DNA of 64,000 nucleotides from Haliea sp. (lineage in GTDB: Bacteria; Pseudomonadota; Gammaproteobacteria; Pseudomonadales; Halieaceae). The stretch is taken from the NCBI GenBank assembly GCA_016704305.1, contig JADJAL010000005.1:62001-126000 (forward strand). Reading direction: 5' to 3'. The notes beneath the pieces were generated by a model. That model saw nothing but the letters and a program-made list of their open reading frames with translations. It made no database searches and was not told the origin of the DNA. The position numbers and the translations under genes are program-made. Of this stretch, positions 18,334 through 26,816 are shown piece after piece (position 1 is the first letter of the stretch; each line of letters starts with the position of its first letter).

Positions 18334-18765
18334 ATGCCTGAGCAAAACCAGGAACTCCGCAAGGCAGGTTTGAAGATCACCTTGCCGCGCGTCAAAATCC
18401 TGCAAATCCTGGAAGCTTCCGACGGTGGTCCGCAGCACATGAGTGCCGAGGATGTCTATCGCGCCCTGTTGGCTGCCGGCGACGACGTGGGTCTGGCTAC
18501 AGTGTACCGTGTATTGACGCAGTTCGAGACGGCAGGCCTGGTTACCCGCCACCATTTCGAGACAGGGCATTCCGTGTTCGAGCTGGCCACGGGAAAGCAC
18601 CACGATCATATGGTGTGCGTGAGCACCGGCGAGGTCGTGGAGTTTACCGACGCGGTAATTGAACAGCGCCAGCGCGAGATTGCCGAAGTACACGGTTTCG
18701 ACCTGATTGACCACTCACTCGTGTTGTACGTCCGCAAGAAAGAGAAAGACAAGGAAAAAACCTAG
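18334..18765 (+). CDS. fur: Ferric uptake regulator Fur
   Basis: This 143-residue protein aligns along its length with Fur: an N-terminal winged helix (LRKAGLKITLPRVKILQIL, DVYRALLAAGDDVGLATVYRVLTQFE) and a C-terminal dimer and metal domain with HHFETGHSVFEL and HHDHMVC. With Fe2+ it represses iron uptake genes. The CXXC pair of E. coli Fur is CVST here, i.e. one Cys only, as in Pseudomonas Fur, so this is normal for the group. It diverges from bamE and converges on recN with a 9-base gap. Confidence 0.97.
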   Translation: MPEQNQELRKAGLKITLPRVKILQILEASDGGPQHMSAEDVYRALLAAGDDVGLATVYRVLTQFETAGLVTRHHFETGHSVFELATGKHHDHMVCVSTGEVVEFTDAVIEQRQREIAEVHGFDLIDHSLVLYVRKKEKDKEKT

Positions 18766-18774
18766 CCCTGGGCC

Positions 18775-20424
18775 TTAGCTTTCCAACATCTCCCGCGCGT
18801 GGGCCAGAGTCTGCGGTGTGATTTTGACGCCGCCCAGCATGCGCGCAATCTCCTGCACCTTTTCCTCTTTCTCCAGTCTTTGCAAGCGCGTTTCCACGGA
18901 AGTCCCACTGCTGCTTTTACTGACCTGTAGATGGTGAGTGCCCTGCGCGGCGACCTGCGCCAGGTGCGTCACGCACAGTACCTGGGCGCGCTGCGCCAGT
19001 GTGTGCAGCAATTTGCCAACCACTTCCGCCACCGCGCCGCCAATGCCAACGTCCACTTCGTCGAACACCATGCTCGGAGCGGTGGTGGTGTCGGCGGCAA
19101 CCACCGCAATCGCCAGGCTGATGCGCGAGAGTTCACCGCCGGAGGCGATCTTGCCTAGCGGCCTGGGCGGCGCGCCGGGGTTGGTGCTGATCAGGAATTC
19201 GATGTCCTCGCTGCCGTGTGGATGTGGATCGGTGCTTTTCAGCGGCGTGAGGGCAATCTCGAACTGACACCCCGCCATGGCCAGTGACGCGAGGACGGCA
19301 GACGTATTTTTCACCAGTTTCTTCGCGGCGCTGCGCCGCTGTTTCCCCAATTGCGCAGCGTCGGTCGCATAGCGCCGGGCCAGTTCAGCCATGTCAGCTT
19401 CCAGTTGCGCGACGCGCTGCCCACCGTCGGCCAGGCCCTGCAACTCCTCGTGCAGGCGCAGGTGCAGGTCCGCCAACTGCTCGGGCAGCACCCGGTGCTT
19501 GCGGGCGATATCGTAGATGCTTTCCAGGCGCTGCTGCACCTCGGCCAGCCGCTGCGGATTCACTTCCACGCTGTCGATATGCCGTTGCAGTTCATCACGT
19601 GCCTCCTGCAAGGCGATGGCAGCGGAGTCCAGCAGTTCCCTGGCGTTGGCAGCGGCGGTGGTCACATGCACGCCGGCATCCAGCAGCGACAGGGCCTGGT
19701 GGGTGCCGCTCGCCTGCTCCTCGCACAGCGCGAGTGCGCGGTGGGCGGTCGATAAAATATCCTCGGCGTTGGCGAGCAGGGTTTGTTCCTGCTCCAGCTC
19801 GCCCAGTTCGGTCGCCTGCAGGTTCAGGGTATCCAACTCCTCCACCTGGTAGGCCAGCAGCTGCATGCGGCTGGCGTGCTCGTCTTTGGAGCCGGCCAGC
19901 AGCTCGATCTCGCGCCGCTTGCGCAGCCAGTCGGAGGCGTGTTGCTCCACTGCGCGGGTCAGGGCCCTGTGATCGGCGTAGGCGTCGAGCAGGTCGCGCT
20001 GAGTCGGCTTGCGCAGCAGTGACTGGTGCGCGTGCTGGCTGTGGATATCGATCAGCAGCGCGCCCAGCTCGGCGCAATCCTGCAGCGTGCTGAGGCTGCC
20101 GTTGATATACGCGCGGCTGCGGCCGTCCGCAGTCACCACGCGGCGCAGCAGGCACTCGTGGCCATTTGCCAGGTCGCGCTCCTGCAACCATGCCATCGCC
20201 TGCGGTATCGCGCTGATGTCAAAACTGGCAGTAATCTCGGCGCGCTCACAGCCGTGGCGCACGGCTTTAGGGTCGGCTCGGTCCCCCAGGCACAGGCCGA
20301 GGGCGTCCAGCATGATGGATTTGCCGGCGCCGGTCTCGCCGGTGATCACGGTCATCCCGCGGGAAAATTCCATGTCGAGGGCAGACACAATGGTGTAGTT
20401 GCTGATGGTGATGTTGGCGAGCAT
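18775..20424 (-). CDS. recN: DNA repair protein RecN
   Basis: A 549-residue SMC-like ATPase. The N-terminal half holds GETGAGKS (Walker A), a long coiled-coil middle carries many Leu/Glu/Gln residues, and the C-terminal half has SGGELSRISLAIA (signature) and MVFDEVDVGIGGAVAEVVG (Walker B). RecN acts in recombinational repair of double-strand breaks and is usually strongly SOS-induced. The ATG at 20424 (MLANITISNY) fits the family; the open frame 60 bases further up is not family-like. A LexA-like site lies 42 bases upstream. Confidence 0.97.
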   Translation of the reverse strand: MLANITISNYTIVSALDMEFSRGMTVITGETGAGKSIMLDALGLCLGDRADPKAVRHGCERAEITASFDISAIPQAMAWLQERDLANGHECLLRRVVTADGRSRAYINGSLSTLQDCAELGALLIDIHSQHAHQSLLRKPTQRDLLDAYADHRALTRAVEQHASDWLRKRREIELLAGSKDEHASRMQLLAYQVEELDTLNLQATELGELEQEQTLLANAEDILSTAHRALALCEEQASGTHQALSLLDAGVHVTTAAANARELLDSAAIALQEARDELQRHIDSVEVNPQRLAEVQQRLESIYDIARKHRVLPEQLADLHLRLHEELQGLADGGQRVAQLEADMAELARRYATDAAQLGKQRRSAAKKLVKNTSAVLASLAMAGCQFEIALTPLKSTDPHPHGSEDIEFLISTNPGAPPRPLGKIASGGELSRISLAIAVVAADTTTAPSMVFDEVDVGIGGAVAEVVGKLLHTLAQRAQVLCVTHLAQVAAQGTHHLQVSKSSSGTSVETRLQRLEKEEKVQEIARMLGGVKITPQTLAHAREMLES

Positions 20425-20465
20425 GGGTGATCTGCGTGGGGTTTTGTCATTTATACCCCAGAAGT

Positions 20466-20481
20466 CTGGTTGCGAGAACAG
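20466..20481 (-). promoter_or_regulatory. Possible LexA box upstream of recN
   Basis: CTGGTTGCGAGAACAG differs from the CTGT-N8-ACAG consensus at one conserved base and has a G/C-rich spacer, so it would be a weak site. Its position, 42 bases before the recN start, is right for SOS control, which is the rule for recN. Compare the perfect box in front of dnaE2 in this same window. Confidence 0.35.
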
Positions 20482-20505
20482 CAACGCTCAAACAGCGGCG
20501 TTTTG

Positions 20506-20582
20506 TGTCGAGGCCGTGTCGTGTCTTTGTCGATTGCGTGTCGAGTGACTGTCGATTGAGTGTCGAATGAGCGCCGAGTGTG
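20506..20582. repeat. Seven tandem 11-bp units between recN and hrcA
   Basis: Seven consecutive 11-base units start TGTCG (the last CGCCG). Examples are TGTCGATTGCG at 20528, TGTCGAGTGAC at 20539, TGTCGATTGAG at 20550 and TGTCGAATGAG at 20561. They lie in the 262-base gap between the divergent genes recN and hrcA. An 11-bp period puts each TGTCG on about the same face of the helix. No protein binding to it is known to me. Confidence 0.85.
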
Positions 20583-20686
20583 TAGTGTGTGCCGAGCAGG
20601 CGTCGGGCCAATAAGTTACGGCCTCGGCTTTGTAATTCGACGCCGCTGTGATAAAACCACAGGCAACGCATAACAGGTTGGAATCT

Positions 20687-21721
20687 ATGGCGACAGGCGT
20701 TATTTCAGAGCGCGCCAGCGTCCTGCTGAAGACGCTGGTTGAACACCATATCCGCGACGGCCAGCCCGTCGGGTCCAGCACGCTGATGCGCTCCTCGGGC
20801 CTGGCGGTGAGCGCGGCCACCATTCGCAACGTCATGTCCGATCTTGAGGAGCGGGGATACCTGCACTCGCCCCATACCTCGGCGGGCCGCGTGCCGACGG
20901 CCCTCGGTTACCGCCTGTTCGTGGATACCCTGTTGCAGGTGCAGCCGCTGGAGGATCAGGCGGTATCGGCACTCCGCGCCGAACTCCATCCCGACAAGTC
21001 GGCGACCGAGTTGGTGCAGACGGCCTCGCTGCTCCTGTCCAACATCACCGCCCAGGCCGGCCTGGTCACCGTGCCGCGCCAGGAGGCGAATCAATTGCGG
21101 CAGGTGGAATTCCTGCCGCTATCAGGCGAGCGGGTGCTGGTGATTCTCGTGGTCAATGAGCGGGAGGGGCAAAACCGCATCATCCATACGCAGCGGCCGT
21201 TCACCGAAGCGGAACTGCGCGAGGCGGCGGCCATGGTGAACCAGCGCTACGCCGGCCAGCCCCTGCATCGCGTGAAGGAGCGCATACTGCGCGAAATGCA
21301 GGAGGCGCGCAGCCAGATAGACAGCTATATGGAGGCCGCGCTGGATCTGGCCAACCGCGCGCTGGAGCAGGACGAGAAAGAAGAAGAGTACGTGATGGCG
21401 GGGGAGTCCCGTCTGCTCGGGGGCGCCACGGCCGGCGACATGAGCCGATTGCGTGAGCTGTTCGATTCCTTCGAGCAGAAGAAGGACCTGCTGCACCTGT
21501 TGGAGCGCTGTACCCACGCCGAGGGCGTGCAGATTTTCATCGGCGAGGAATCCGGCTACGAGGTATTTGGCAATTACAGCGTGGTCACCGCGCCCTACAG
21601 CGCCGGTTCCCGCACACTGGGCGTGCTGGGCGTCATCGGCCCCACGCGCATGGCCTATGCGAAGGTCATCCCCATTGTGGATGTCACAGCGCGGATGTTG
21701 AGCTCGGCGCTGTCTGGTTAG
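20687..21721 (+). CDS. hrcA: Heat-inducible transcription repressor HrcA
   Basis: 344 residues with the HrcA N-terminal winged helix (SERASVLLKTLVEHHIRDGQPVGSSTLMRSSGLAVSAATIRNVMSDLEERGYLHSPHTSAGRVPTALGYRLFVD) and the GAF-like C-terminal region (FIGEESGYEVFGNYSVVTAPY, GVLGVIGPTRMAYAKVIPIVD). HrcA binds CIRCE operators and represses chaperone operons, with GroEL as helper. I found no CIRCE element (TTAGCACTC inverted repeat) in front of any gene here, so its targets are probably elsewhere, e.g. groESL. The start at 20687 (MATGVISER) was chosen over an upstream GTG because the family begins there. Confidence 0.97.
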   Translation: MATGVISERASVLLKTLVEHHIRDGQPVGSSTLMRSSGLAVSAATIRNVMSDLEERGYLHSPHTSAGRVPTALGYRLFVDTLLQVQPLEDQAVSALRAELHPDKSATELVQTASLLLSNITAQAGLVTVPRQEANQLRQVEFLPLSGERVLVILVVNEREGQNRIIHTQRPFTEAELREAAAMVNQRYAGQPLHRVKERILREMQEARSQIDSYMEAALDLANRALEQDEKEEEYVMAGESRLLGGATAGDMSRLRELFDSFEQKKDLLHLLERCTHAEGVQIFIGEESGYEVFGNYSVVTAPYSAGSRTLGVLGVIGPTRMAYAKVIPIVDVTARMLSSALSG

Positions 21722-21791
21722 AGGCTGCTACCAATCCGCTGGCTCGCCAGTGCACAGGTTTCACCCTTCGTCCAGTTTCGTGGGTCCCCGA

Positions 21792-21819
21792 CTTGAAAAA
21801 ACCGCTGACGGCCCCATAT
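21792..21819 (+). promoter_or_regulatory. Sigma-32 (RpoH) promoter for grpE
   Basis: CTTGAAA at 21792-21798 and CCCCATAT at 21812-21819 are separated by 13 bases. This is an excellent match to the E. coli heat-shock promoter consensus (CTTGAA, 13-15 bases, CCCCATNT). It lies 75 bases before the grpE GTG and outside hrcA. Confidence 0.88.
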
Positions 21820-21893
21820 CCGCGTGGAGATTGGGTATCGCGCGCCCGCCTGCAGGCCGCGCGAGGGAATGATTACGTAAATGGAGTGCCAGC

Positions 21894-22490
21894 GTGGCCA
21901 AGCAAGATAATCCGCAGCCTGAAGTCAATGAATCCACTGAATCCGCAGAAGCCAGGCCCGACGCCGCCGCGCAGGCAGGCGAGGGGCAGGAGCATGCCGA
22001 GCCGTTGGCCGCGCCTTCGCCGGATGACATGGTCGCGAAACTGGAGGAGGAACTCACCGTCGCCAGGGACGCCGTGCTGCGCGCCCAGGCCGATGCACAG
22101 AATGTGATGCGCCGCGCCGAACAGGACGTGGAAAAGGCGCGCAAATTCGCGCTGGAACGCTTTTGCGCGGAGTTGCTGCCCGTGGTGGACAACCTCGAAC
22201 GCGCGCTGGAGGCGACCGCAGGCGACAACGAGATCGTCAAGCCGATTGCCGAGGGGGTGCAATTGACCCTTAAGAGTTTCCAGGATGCCCTGAAGAAATT
22301 TCACATTGAAGCGATCGACCCGGCGGGCGAGCCATTTGATCCCCAGCTGCACCAGGCCATGAGCATGGTCGAAAACGCGGATGTCGAGCCCAATACCGTG
22401 ATCTTTGTGCTGCAGAAAGGGTACACGTTGCACGGCCGCCTGGTGCGTCCGGCAATGGTGATGGTTAGCAAGAGCCCGGCCAGCGCGTAA
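21894..22490 (+). CDS. grpE: Nucleotide exchange factor GrpE
   Basis: 198 residues: an acidic, disordered N-terminus (about 1-45), a long coiled coil (VAKLEEELTVARDAVLRAQADAQNVMRRAEQDVEKARKFALERFCAELLPVVDNLERAL) and the C-terminal beta domain (HQAMSMVENADVEPNTVIFVLQKGYTLHGRLVRPAMVMVSK). GrpE dimers release ADP from DnaK. The start is a GTG at 21894 with GGAG nine bases before it. It lies behind a sigma-32 promoter and is followed by dnaK after 136 bases with its own likely heat-shock promoter. Confidence 0.97.
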   Translation: MAKQDNPQPEVNESTESAEARPDAAAQAGEGQEHAEPLAAPSPDDMVAKLEEELTVARDAVLRAQADAQNVMRRAEQDVEKARKFALERFCAELLPVVDNLERALEATAGDNEIVKPIAEGVQLTLKSFQDALKKFHIEAIDPAGEPFDPQLHQAMSMVENADVEPNTVIFVLQKGYTLHGRLVRPAMVMVSKSPASA

Positions 22491-22539
22491 TTCGGGACGG
22501 AAAACGTGCGTCGGCCTGCAATTCAGGTCGAGGCAGGCC

Positions 22540-22567
22540 CTTGAAATCAGTCAAATAGGGCCAATAT
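22540..22567 (+). promoter_or_regulatory. Probable sigma-32 promoter for dnaK
   Basis: CTTGAAA at 22540-22546, 13 bases, then GCCAATAT at 22560-22567, which is CCCCATNT with mismatches. It lies 60 bases upstream of the dnaK start and has the same spacing as the stronger grpE promoter. Confidence 0.6.
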
Positions 22568-22626
22568 ACAAAACAATGCATTGACAACCGCGGACTCGGT
22601 CCGCGCACAGAAACTGGAGACATAGA

Positions 22627-24555
22627 ATGGGTAAGATAATCGGAATTGACCTCGGCACCACCAACTCCTGCGTATCGGTAATGGAGGGCGGCAAGCCAAA
22701 GGTTATTGAAAATTCGGAAGGTGATCGCACTACGCCCTCCGTCGTCGCCTACACCGATGAAGGAGAGATACTGGTTGGCCAGGCTGCCAAGCGCCAGGCG
22801 GTGACCAATCCGCACAACACCCTGTTCGCGGTCAAGCGCCTGATCGGCCGCAGCTTCAAGGACGACGTAGTACAAAAAGATATTTCGATGGTGCCGTACA
22901 AGATCATCGCGGCAGACAATGGCGATGCCTGGGTGCAGGTGAAAGACAACAAGATGGCGCCGCCCCAGGTGTCGGCTGAAATCCTGCGCAAGATGAAAAA
23001 GACCGCCGAGGAATACCTCGGTGAGCCGGTGACCGAAGCCGTTATCACCGTACCTGCCTACTTCAACGACGCACAGCGCCAGGCCACCAAGGACGCCGGT
23101 AAAATCGCCGGCCTCGACGTCAAGCGCATCATCAACGAACCGACGGCGGCGGCGCTGGCCTACGGCATGGACAAGGCCAAGGGCGACCACACCATCGCGG
23201 TCTACGACCTGGGTGGCGGTACCTTCGACATCTCGATCATCGAGATCGCCGAAGTGGATGGCGAGCACCAGTTCGAAGTGTTGTCCACCAATGGCGACAC
23301 CTTCCTGGGTGGTGAAGACTTCGACATGCGCCTGATCGAGTACCTTGCGGCGCAGTTCAAGAAAGAGAGCGGCATCGACCTGCACAACGATCCGCTGGCA
23401 TTGCAGCGCCTCAAGGAAGCGGCCGAAAAGGCCAAGATCGAGTTGTCCAGCGCGCAGCAGACCGAAGTGAACCTGCCCTACATCACTGCTGATGCGACCG
23501 GACCAAAGCACCTTGTGGTCAAGTTGAGCCGCGCCAAGCTGGAATCGCTGGTTGAGGAACTGGTGAACCGCTCCATGGAGCCGGTCAAGCTCGCGCTGAA
23601 GGATGCGGGCCTGAGCCCCAGCGAAATCGACCAGGTGATCCTGGTGGGCGGCCAGACGCGCATGCCGATGGTACAGAAAGTGGTGGCCGACTATTTCGGC
23701 AAAGAGCCGCGCAAGGACGTCAACCCGGATGAAGCGGTTGCCGTGGGCGCCTCTATCCAGGGCGCGGTACTGGCGGGCGACGTGAAAGACGTGCTGCTGC
23801 TGGACGTGACGCCACTGACGCTGGGCATCGAAACCATGGGTGGCGTCGCTACGCCGCTGATCGAGAAGAACACGACGATCCCGACCAAGAAGTCGCAGAT
23901 ATTCTCCACGGCGGATGACAACCAGACCGCGGTGACCATCCACGTGGTGCAGGGCGAGCGCAAGCAGGCCAGCGGCAACAAATCGCTGGGCCGCTTCGAC
24001 CTCGCGGACATTCCACCGGCGGCGCGCGGCATGCCGCAGATCGAGGTGACGTTCGACCTCGACGCCAACGGCATCCTGCATGTGTCGGCCAAGGACAAGG
24101 CCACCGGCAAGGAGCAGTCCATCCGCATTACCGCGTCCGGAGGCCTGAGCGATAAGGACATCGAGAAGATGATCGCCGATGCCGAAGCGAATGCTGAAAC
24201 AGACGCGAAGTTCGAGGAACTGGTGGTTGCACGCAACACCTGCGACGGCCTGGTACACGCTGCCCGCAAGACCATCGATGAAGCGGGTGAGCACGCTACC
24301 GAGCAGGAAAAAGCTGCCATCGAAGCGGCTATCACCGAGGCGGAAGCGGCGCTGAAGGCAGACGACAAGGCGGCAATTGAAGCGGCGTCGACCAAGCTGA
24401 CCGAGGTCACTGGCACGGTGGCGCAGAAGATCTTCAACGCGCAGGCGGCGCAGGGCGAGGCGGCTGCAGGCGGGTCCGGAGCCGAGAAAGACGCCTCTCG
24501 CGGCGATGATGTCGTCGATGCCGAGTTCGAGGAAGTGAAGGACGACAAGAAGTAA
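22627..24555 (+). CDS. dnaK: Molecular chaperone DnaK (Hsp70)
   Basis: 642 residues, full length. ATPase domain: GIDLGTTNSCVSV at the N-terminus, the phosphate loops VYDLGGGTFDISI, and ILVGGQTRMP (about residues 337-346). Substrate-binding domain: LDVTPLTLGIETMGG onward, with the helical lid and an Ala/Gly-rich tail ending in the EEVKDD-type acidic end. It folds and rescues proteins in the cytoplasm with DnaJ and GrpE encoded on either side, and in gammaproteobacteria also controls RpoH stability. No damage was seen. Confidence 0.99.
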   Translation: MGKIIGIDLGTTNSCVSVMEGGKPKVIENSEGDRTTPSVVAYTDEGEILVGQAAKRQAVTNPHNTLFAVKRLIGRSFKDDVVQKDISMVPYKIIAADNGDAWVQVKDNKMAPPQVSAEILRKMKKTAEEYLGEPVTEAVITVPAYFNDAQRQATKDAGKIAGLDVKRIINEPTAAALAYGMDKAKGDHTIAVYDLGGGTFDISIIEIAEVDGEHQFEVLSTNGDTFLGGEDFDMRLIEYLAAQFKKESGIDLHNDPLALQRLKEAAEKAKIELSSAQQTEVNLPYITADATGPKHLVVKLSRAKLESLVEELVNRSMEPVKLALKDAGLSPSEIDQVILVGGQTRMPMVQKVVADYFGKEPRKDVNPDEAVAVGASIQGAVLAGDVKDVLLLDVTPLTLGIETMGGVATPLIEKNTTIPTKKSQIFSTADDNQTAVTIHVVQGERKQASGNKSLGRFDLADIPPAARGMPQIEVTFDLDANGILHVSAKDKATGKEQSIRITASGGLSDKDIEKMIADAEANAETDAKFEELVVARNTCDGLVHAARKTIDEAGEHATEQEKAAIEAAITEAEAALKADDKAAIEAASTKLTEVTGTVAQKIFNAQAAQGEAAAGGSGAEKDASRGDDVVDAEFEEVKDDKK

Positions 24556-24610
24556 TAGCTTGCGCTAGTCGCCAGCGGGATGGATGCTGCCCATCCTATA
24601 CGATGACCTC

Positions 24611-24641
24611 GACTACGCGGGACTTAAGTGCCCGCGTAGTC
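24611..24641 (+). terminator. Strong hairpin between dnaK and dnaJ
   Basis: GACTACGCGGG (24611-24621) pairs perfectly with CCCGCGTAGTC (24631-24641) around a 9-base loop. It is followed only by ATTTACGG, not a T run. It is therefore more likely an attenuator or an mRNA-stabilising 3' hairpin of dnaK that lowers dnaJ expression than a full terminator. Confidence 0.6.
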
Positions 24642-24676
24642 ATTTACGGAAGAGCTGTAAAAAAGCCTAAGAAACT

Positions 24677-25813
24677 ATGCCAACAACGTCAAAACGCGAT
24701 TATTACGAGATTCTCGGTGTCAGTAAGAACGCCGATGAAAAGGACATCAAGAAGGCGTATCGCCGGGAGGCGATGAAGCATCACCCCGATCGCAATCCCG
24801 ATGATCCCGCTGCCGAGAGCAAGTTCAAGGAGGCATCCGAAGCCTACGAAGTGCTGACCGATGCCAGGAAACGTGCGGCGTATGACCAGTACGGCCATGC
24901 CGGCGTGGACCCGAGCATGGGTGGCGGCGGCTTCGGCGGCGGTAATTTCAGCGACATCTTCGGCGATGTGTTCGGCGATATTTTCGGCGGTGGCGGCGGG
25001 CGTGGCCGCGGCGGCCCGCAGCGCGGCTCCGACCTGCGCTATACGCTGGATATTTCACTGGAAAACGCCGTCAAGGGCACCACGGTCGAAATCCGCGTTC
25101 CCTCGCTCAGCAGTTGCGAGGTCTGCGACGGCTCCGGCGCGAAAAAGGGCAGCTCGGCGGCGACCTGCGGTACCTGCGGCGGCGCCGGCCAGGTGCGCAT
25201 GCAACAGGGCTTTTTCCAGGTACAACAGACCTGCCCGACCTGTCGTGGCCGCGGCAAGACCATTACCGACCCCTGCGGCGCGTGCCGTGGCCAGGGCCGT
25301 GTCGAGAAAACCAAAACGCTGTCGGTCAAGGTGCCGCCCGGTGTGGATACCGGTGACCGGATTCGCCTGTCGGGCGAGGGCGAGGCCGGCCCCGAGGGTG
25401 GGCCACCCGGTGACCTGTTCGTGCAGATGTCCGTGCGGCAACACCCGATCTTTGAGCGCGATGGCAAGGACCTGTTCTGCGAGGTGCCCATCACCTTCGT
25501 CGATGCGGCGCTGGGGGGTGACCTCGATGTGCCGACGCTGGACGGGCGCGTCAAACTGAAGATCCCGCCGGAGACACAGACCGGCAAATTGTTCCGCCTG
25601 CGCGGCAAGGGCGTCAAACCCGTGCGCGGCGGCAGCGTTGGCGACCTGTTGTGCCGCGTCGTGGTGGAAACGCCGGTGAAGCTCAACAAGGAACAAAAGG
25701 CCCTGCTCGAGGAGTTGCGCAGCAGCCTGGGTGACGTCGGCAATGCCCAGTCGCCGCGCCAGACCAGCTGGTTCGAAGGCGTGAAGAATTTCTTTGACGA
25801 GCTGAAGCCATGA
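24677..25813 (+). CDS. dnaJ: Co-chaperone DnaJ (Hsp40)
   Basis: 378 residues with all DnaJ parts in order: J domain with HPD (KHHPDRNP), a Gly/Phe-rich linker (GGGGFGGGNFSDIFGDVF), four zinc-binding repeats (CEVCDGSG, CGTCGGAG, CPTCRGRG, CGACRGQG) and the C-terminal substrate domains. DnaJ brings clients to DnaK and triggers ATP hydrolysis. Its stop overlaps the dapB start by 4 bases (ATGA). The dnaK-dnaJ-dapB order is usual in this class. Confidence 0.98.
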   Translation: MPTTSKRDYYEILGVSKNADEKDIKKAYRREAMKHHPDRNPDDPAAESKFKEASEAYEVLTDARKRAAYDQYGHAGVDPSMGGGGFGGGNFSDIFGDVFGDIFGGGGGRGRGGPQRGSDLRYTLDISLENAVKGTTVEIRVPSLSSCEVCDGSGAKKGSSAATCGTCGGAGQVRMQQGFFQVQQTCPTCRGRGKTITDPCGACRGQGRVEKTKTLSVKVPPGVDTGDRIRLSGEGEAGPEGGPPGDLFVQMSVRQHPIFERDGKDLFCEVPITFVDAALGGDLDVPTLDGRVKLKIPPETQTGKLFRLRGKGVKPVRGGSVGDLLCRVVVETPVKLNKEQKALLEELRSSLGDVGNAQSPRQTSWFEGVKNFFDELKP

Positions 25814-26613
25814 GCATCCGCATCGGTATTACCGGCGCGGCCGGCCGCATGGGCCGTACCCTGATCGAGGCGATCAGCCAGGTGGCGGGCCTCGCGCTGG
25901 CCGCGGCCATTGAGCGCCCCGAGAGCACGCTGCTCGGTGCCGATGCCGGAGAGCTGTGCGGCATGGGTAAAAACGGCGTCACGGTGGTCGGCTCGCTGGC
26001 CAGTGTCATCAGTGATATCGACGTGCTGATCGATTTTTCCGTCCCGGTCGCCACCCTCGATAACCTCGCCCACTGTGTCCAGAGCCATGTGGCGATCGTC
26101 ATCGGCACCACCGGCTTTACGCCGGAACAGCAGCAGGTTATCGAGCAGGCCGCTGGCAGCATTGCAATCTGCAAGGCGTCCAATTTCAGCACCGGCGTCA
26201 ACCTGTGTTTCAAATTGCTGGACATGGCCGCGCGCGTGCTGGGCGACGACGTCGATATCGAGATCTACGAGGCGCACCATCGCCACAAAATCGACGCCCC
26301 GTCTGGTACCGCGCTCAGCATGGGCAAGGTTGTCGCCGAAGCGCTAGGCCGCGACCTCAAGCAGGTCGCCGTGTACGGCCGCGAAGGCCAGACCGGCGCG
26401 CGCGCCCATGACACCATCGGCTTCGCCACCGTGCGCGCCGGTGATATTGTCGGCGACCACACCGTCACGTTTGCCGCCGATGGCGAGCGCGTGGAGATCA
26501 CCCACAAAGCCTCCAGCCGCATGTCATTCGCCCGTGGGGCAGTGCGTGCGGCCGGTTGGCTGGTGGGGCAGGACGCGGGGCTTTACGATATGCAGGATGT
26601 GTTAGGCCTTTGA
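25810..26613 (+). CDS. dapB: 4-hydroxy-tetrahydrodipicolinate reductase
   Basis: 267 residues with the N-terminal Rossmann motif GITGAAGRMGRTLI, VIGTTGFTPEQ, and the active-site signature EAHHRHKIDAPSGTA with the catalytic His and Lys. It uses NAD(P)H in the diaminopimelate/lysine pathway in the cytoplasm. It is translationally coupled to dnaJ (ATGA overlap) and may be co-expressed with the heat-shock genes. The gene is followed not by carA, as in many relatives, but by a long inverted repeat and a cnoX-like gene. Confidence 0.98.
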   Translation: MSIRIGITGAAGRMGRTLIEAISQVAGLALAAAIERPESTLLGADAGELCGMGKNGVTVVGSLASVISDIDVLIDFSVPVATLDNLAHCVQSHVAIVIGTTGFTPEQQQVIEQAAGSIAICKASNFSTGVNLCFKLLDMAARVLGDDVDIEIYEAHHRHKIDAPSGTALSMGKVVAEALGRDLKQVAVYGREGQTGARAHDTIGFATVRAGDIVGDHTVTFAADGERVEITHKASSRMSFARGAVRAAGWLVGQDAGLYDMQDVLGL

Positions 26614-26640
26614 CGCGCGGGTAGTGTTTGCCGCGTTCAG

Positions 26641-26754
26641 CCCGTGAAATGCAATGGCGCTTTACGGGACACGCCGCAAGTACGTCCATGTAGGCTCGAC
26701 GGCGGCCATCCATGGCCGCCGACGGTCCCGTAAAGCGCCATTGCATTCCACGGG
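26641..26754. repeat. Long intergenic inverted repeat, copy 1
   Basis: Arms 26641-26670 and 26725-26754 (30 bp) are complementary with one mismatch. The interior has a second palindrome (GGCGGCCAT CC ATGGCCGCC at 26701-26720). Just inside the left arm lies GGGACACGCCG, and GTCCCG opens the right arm. The same inner pattern returns at 27781 and 35290. It may end dapB transcription as a very stable hairpin, but the length and repetition suggest a dispersed repeat family. Confidence 0.85.
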
Positions 26755-26816
26755 CGGTATTGAGTAAATCTGCGCTTTTACACCCAAAAGCAATTGAACC
26801 GTCACAGGGGGAGCAA

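Noticed and set aside
18604..18640. Loss of the second Cys of the CXXC in Fur
   Set aside because: Single-Cys Fur is usual in Pseudomonas-type bacteria, so it is not unusual here.
20590..20687. CIRCE operator in front of hrcA
   Set aside because: No TTAGCACTC-N9-GAGTGCTAA or close variant found here or before grpE and dnaK.
22465..24294. 609-codon open frame antisense to dnaK
   Set aside because: Shadow frame caused by the codon bias of the very conserved dnaK gene; no motifs of its own.
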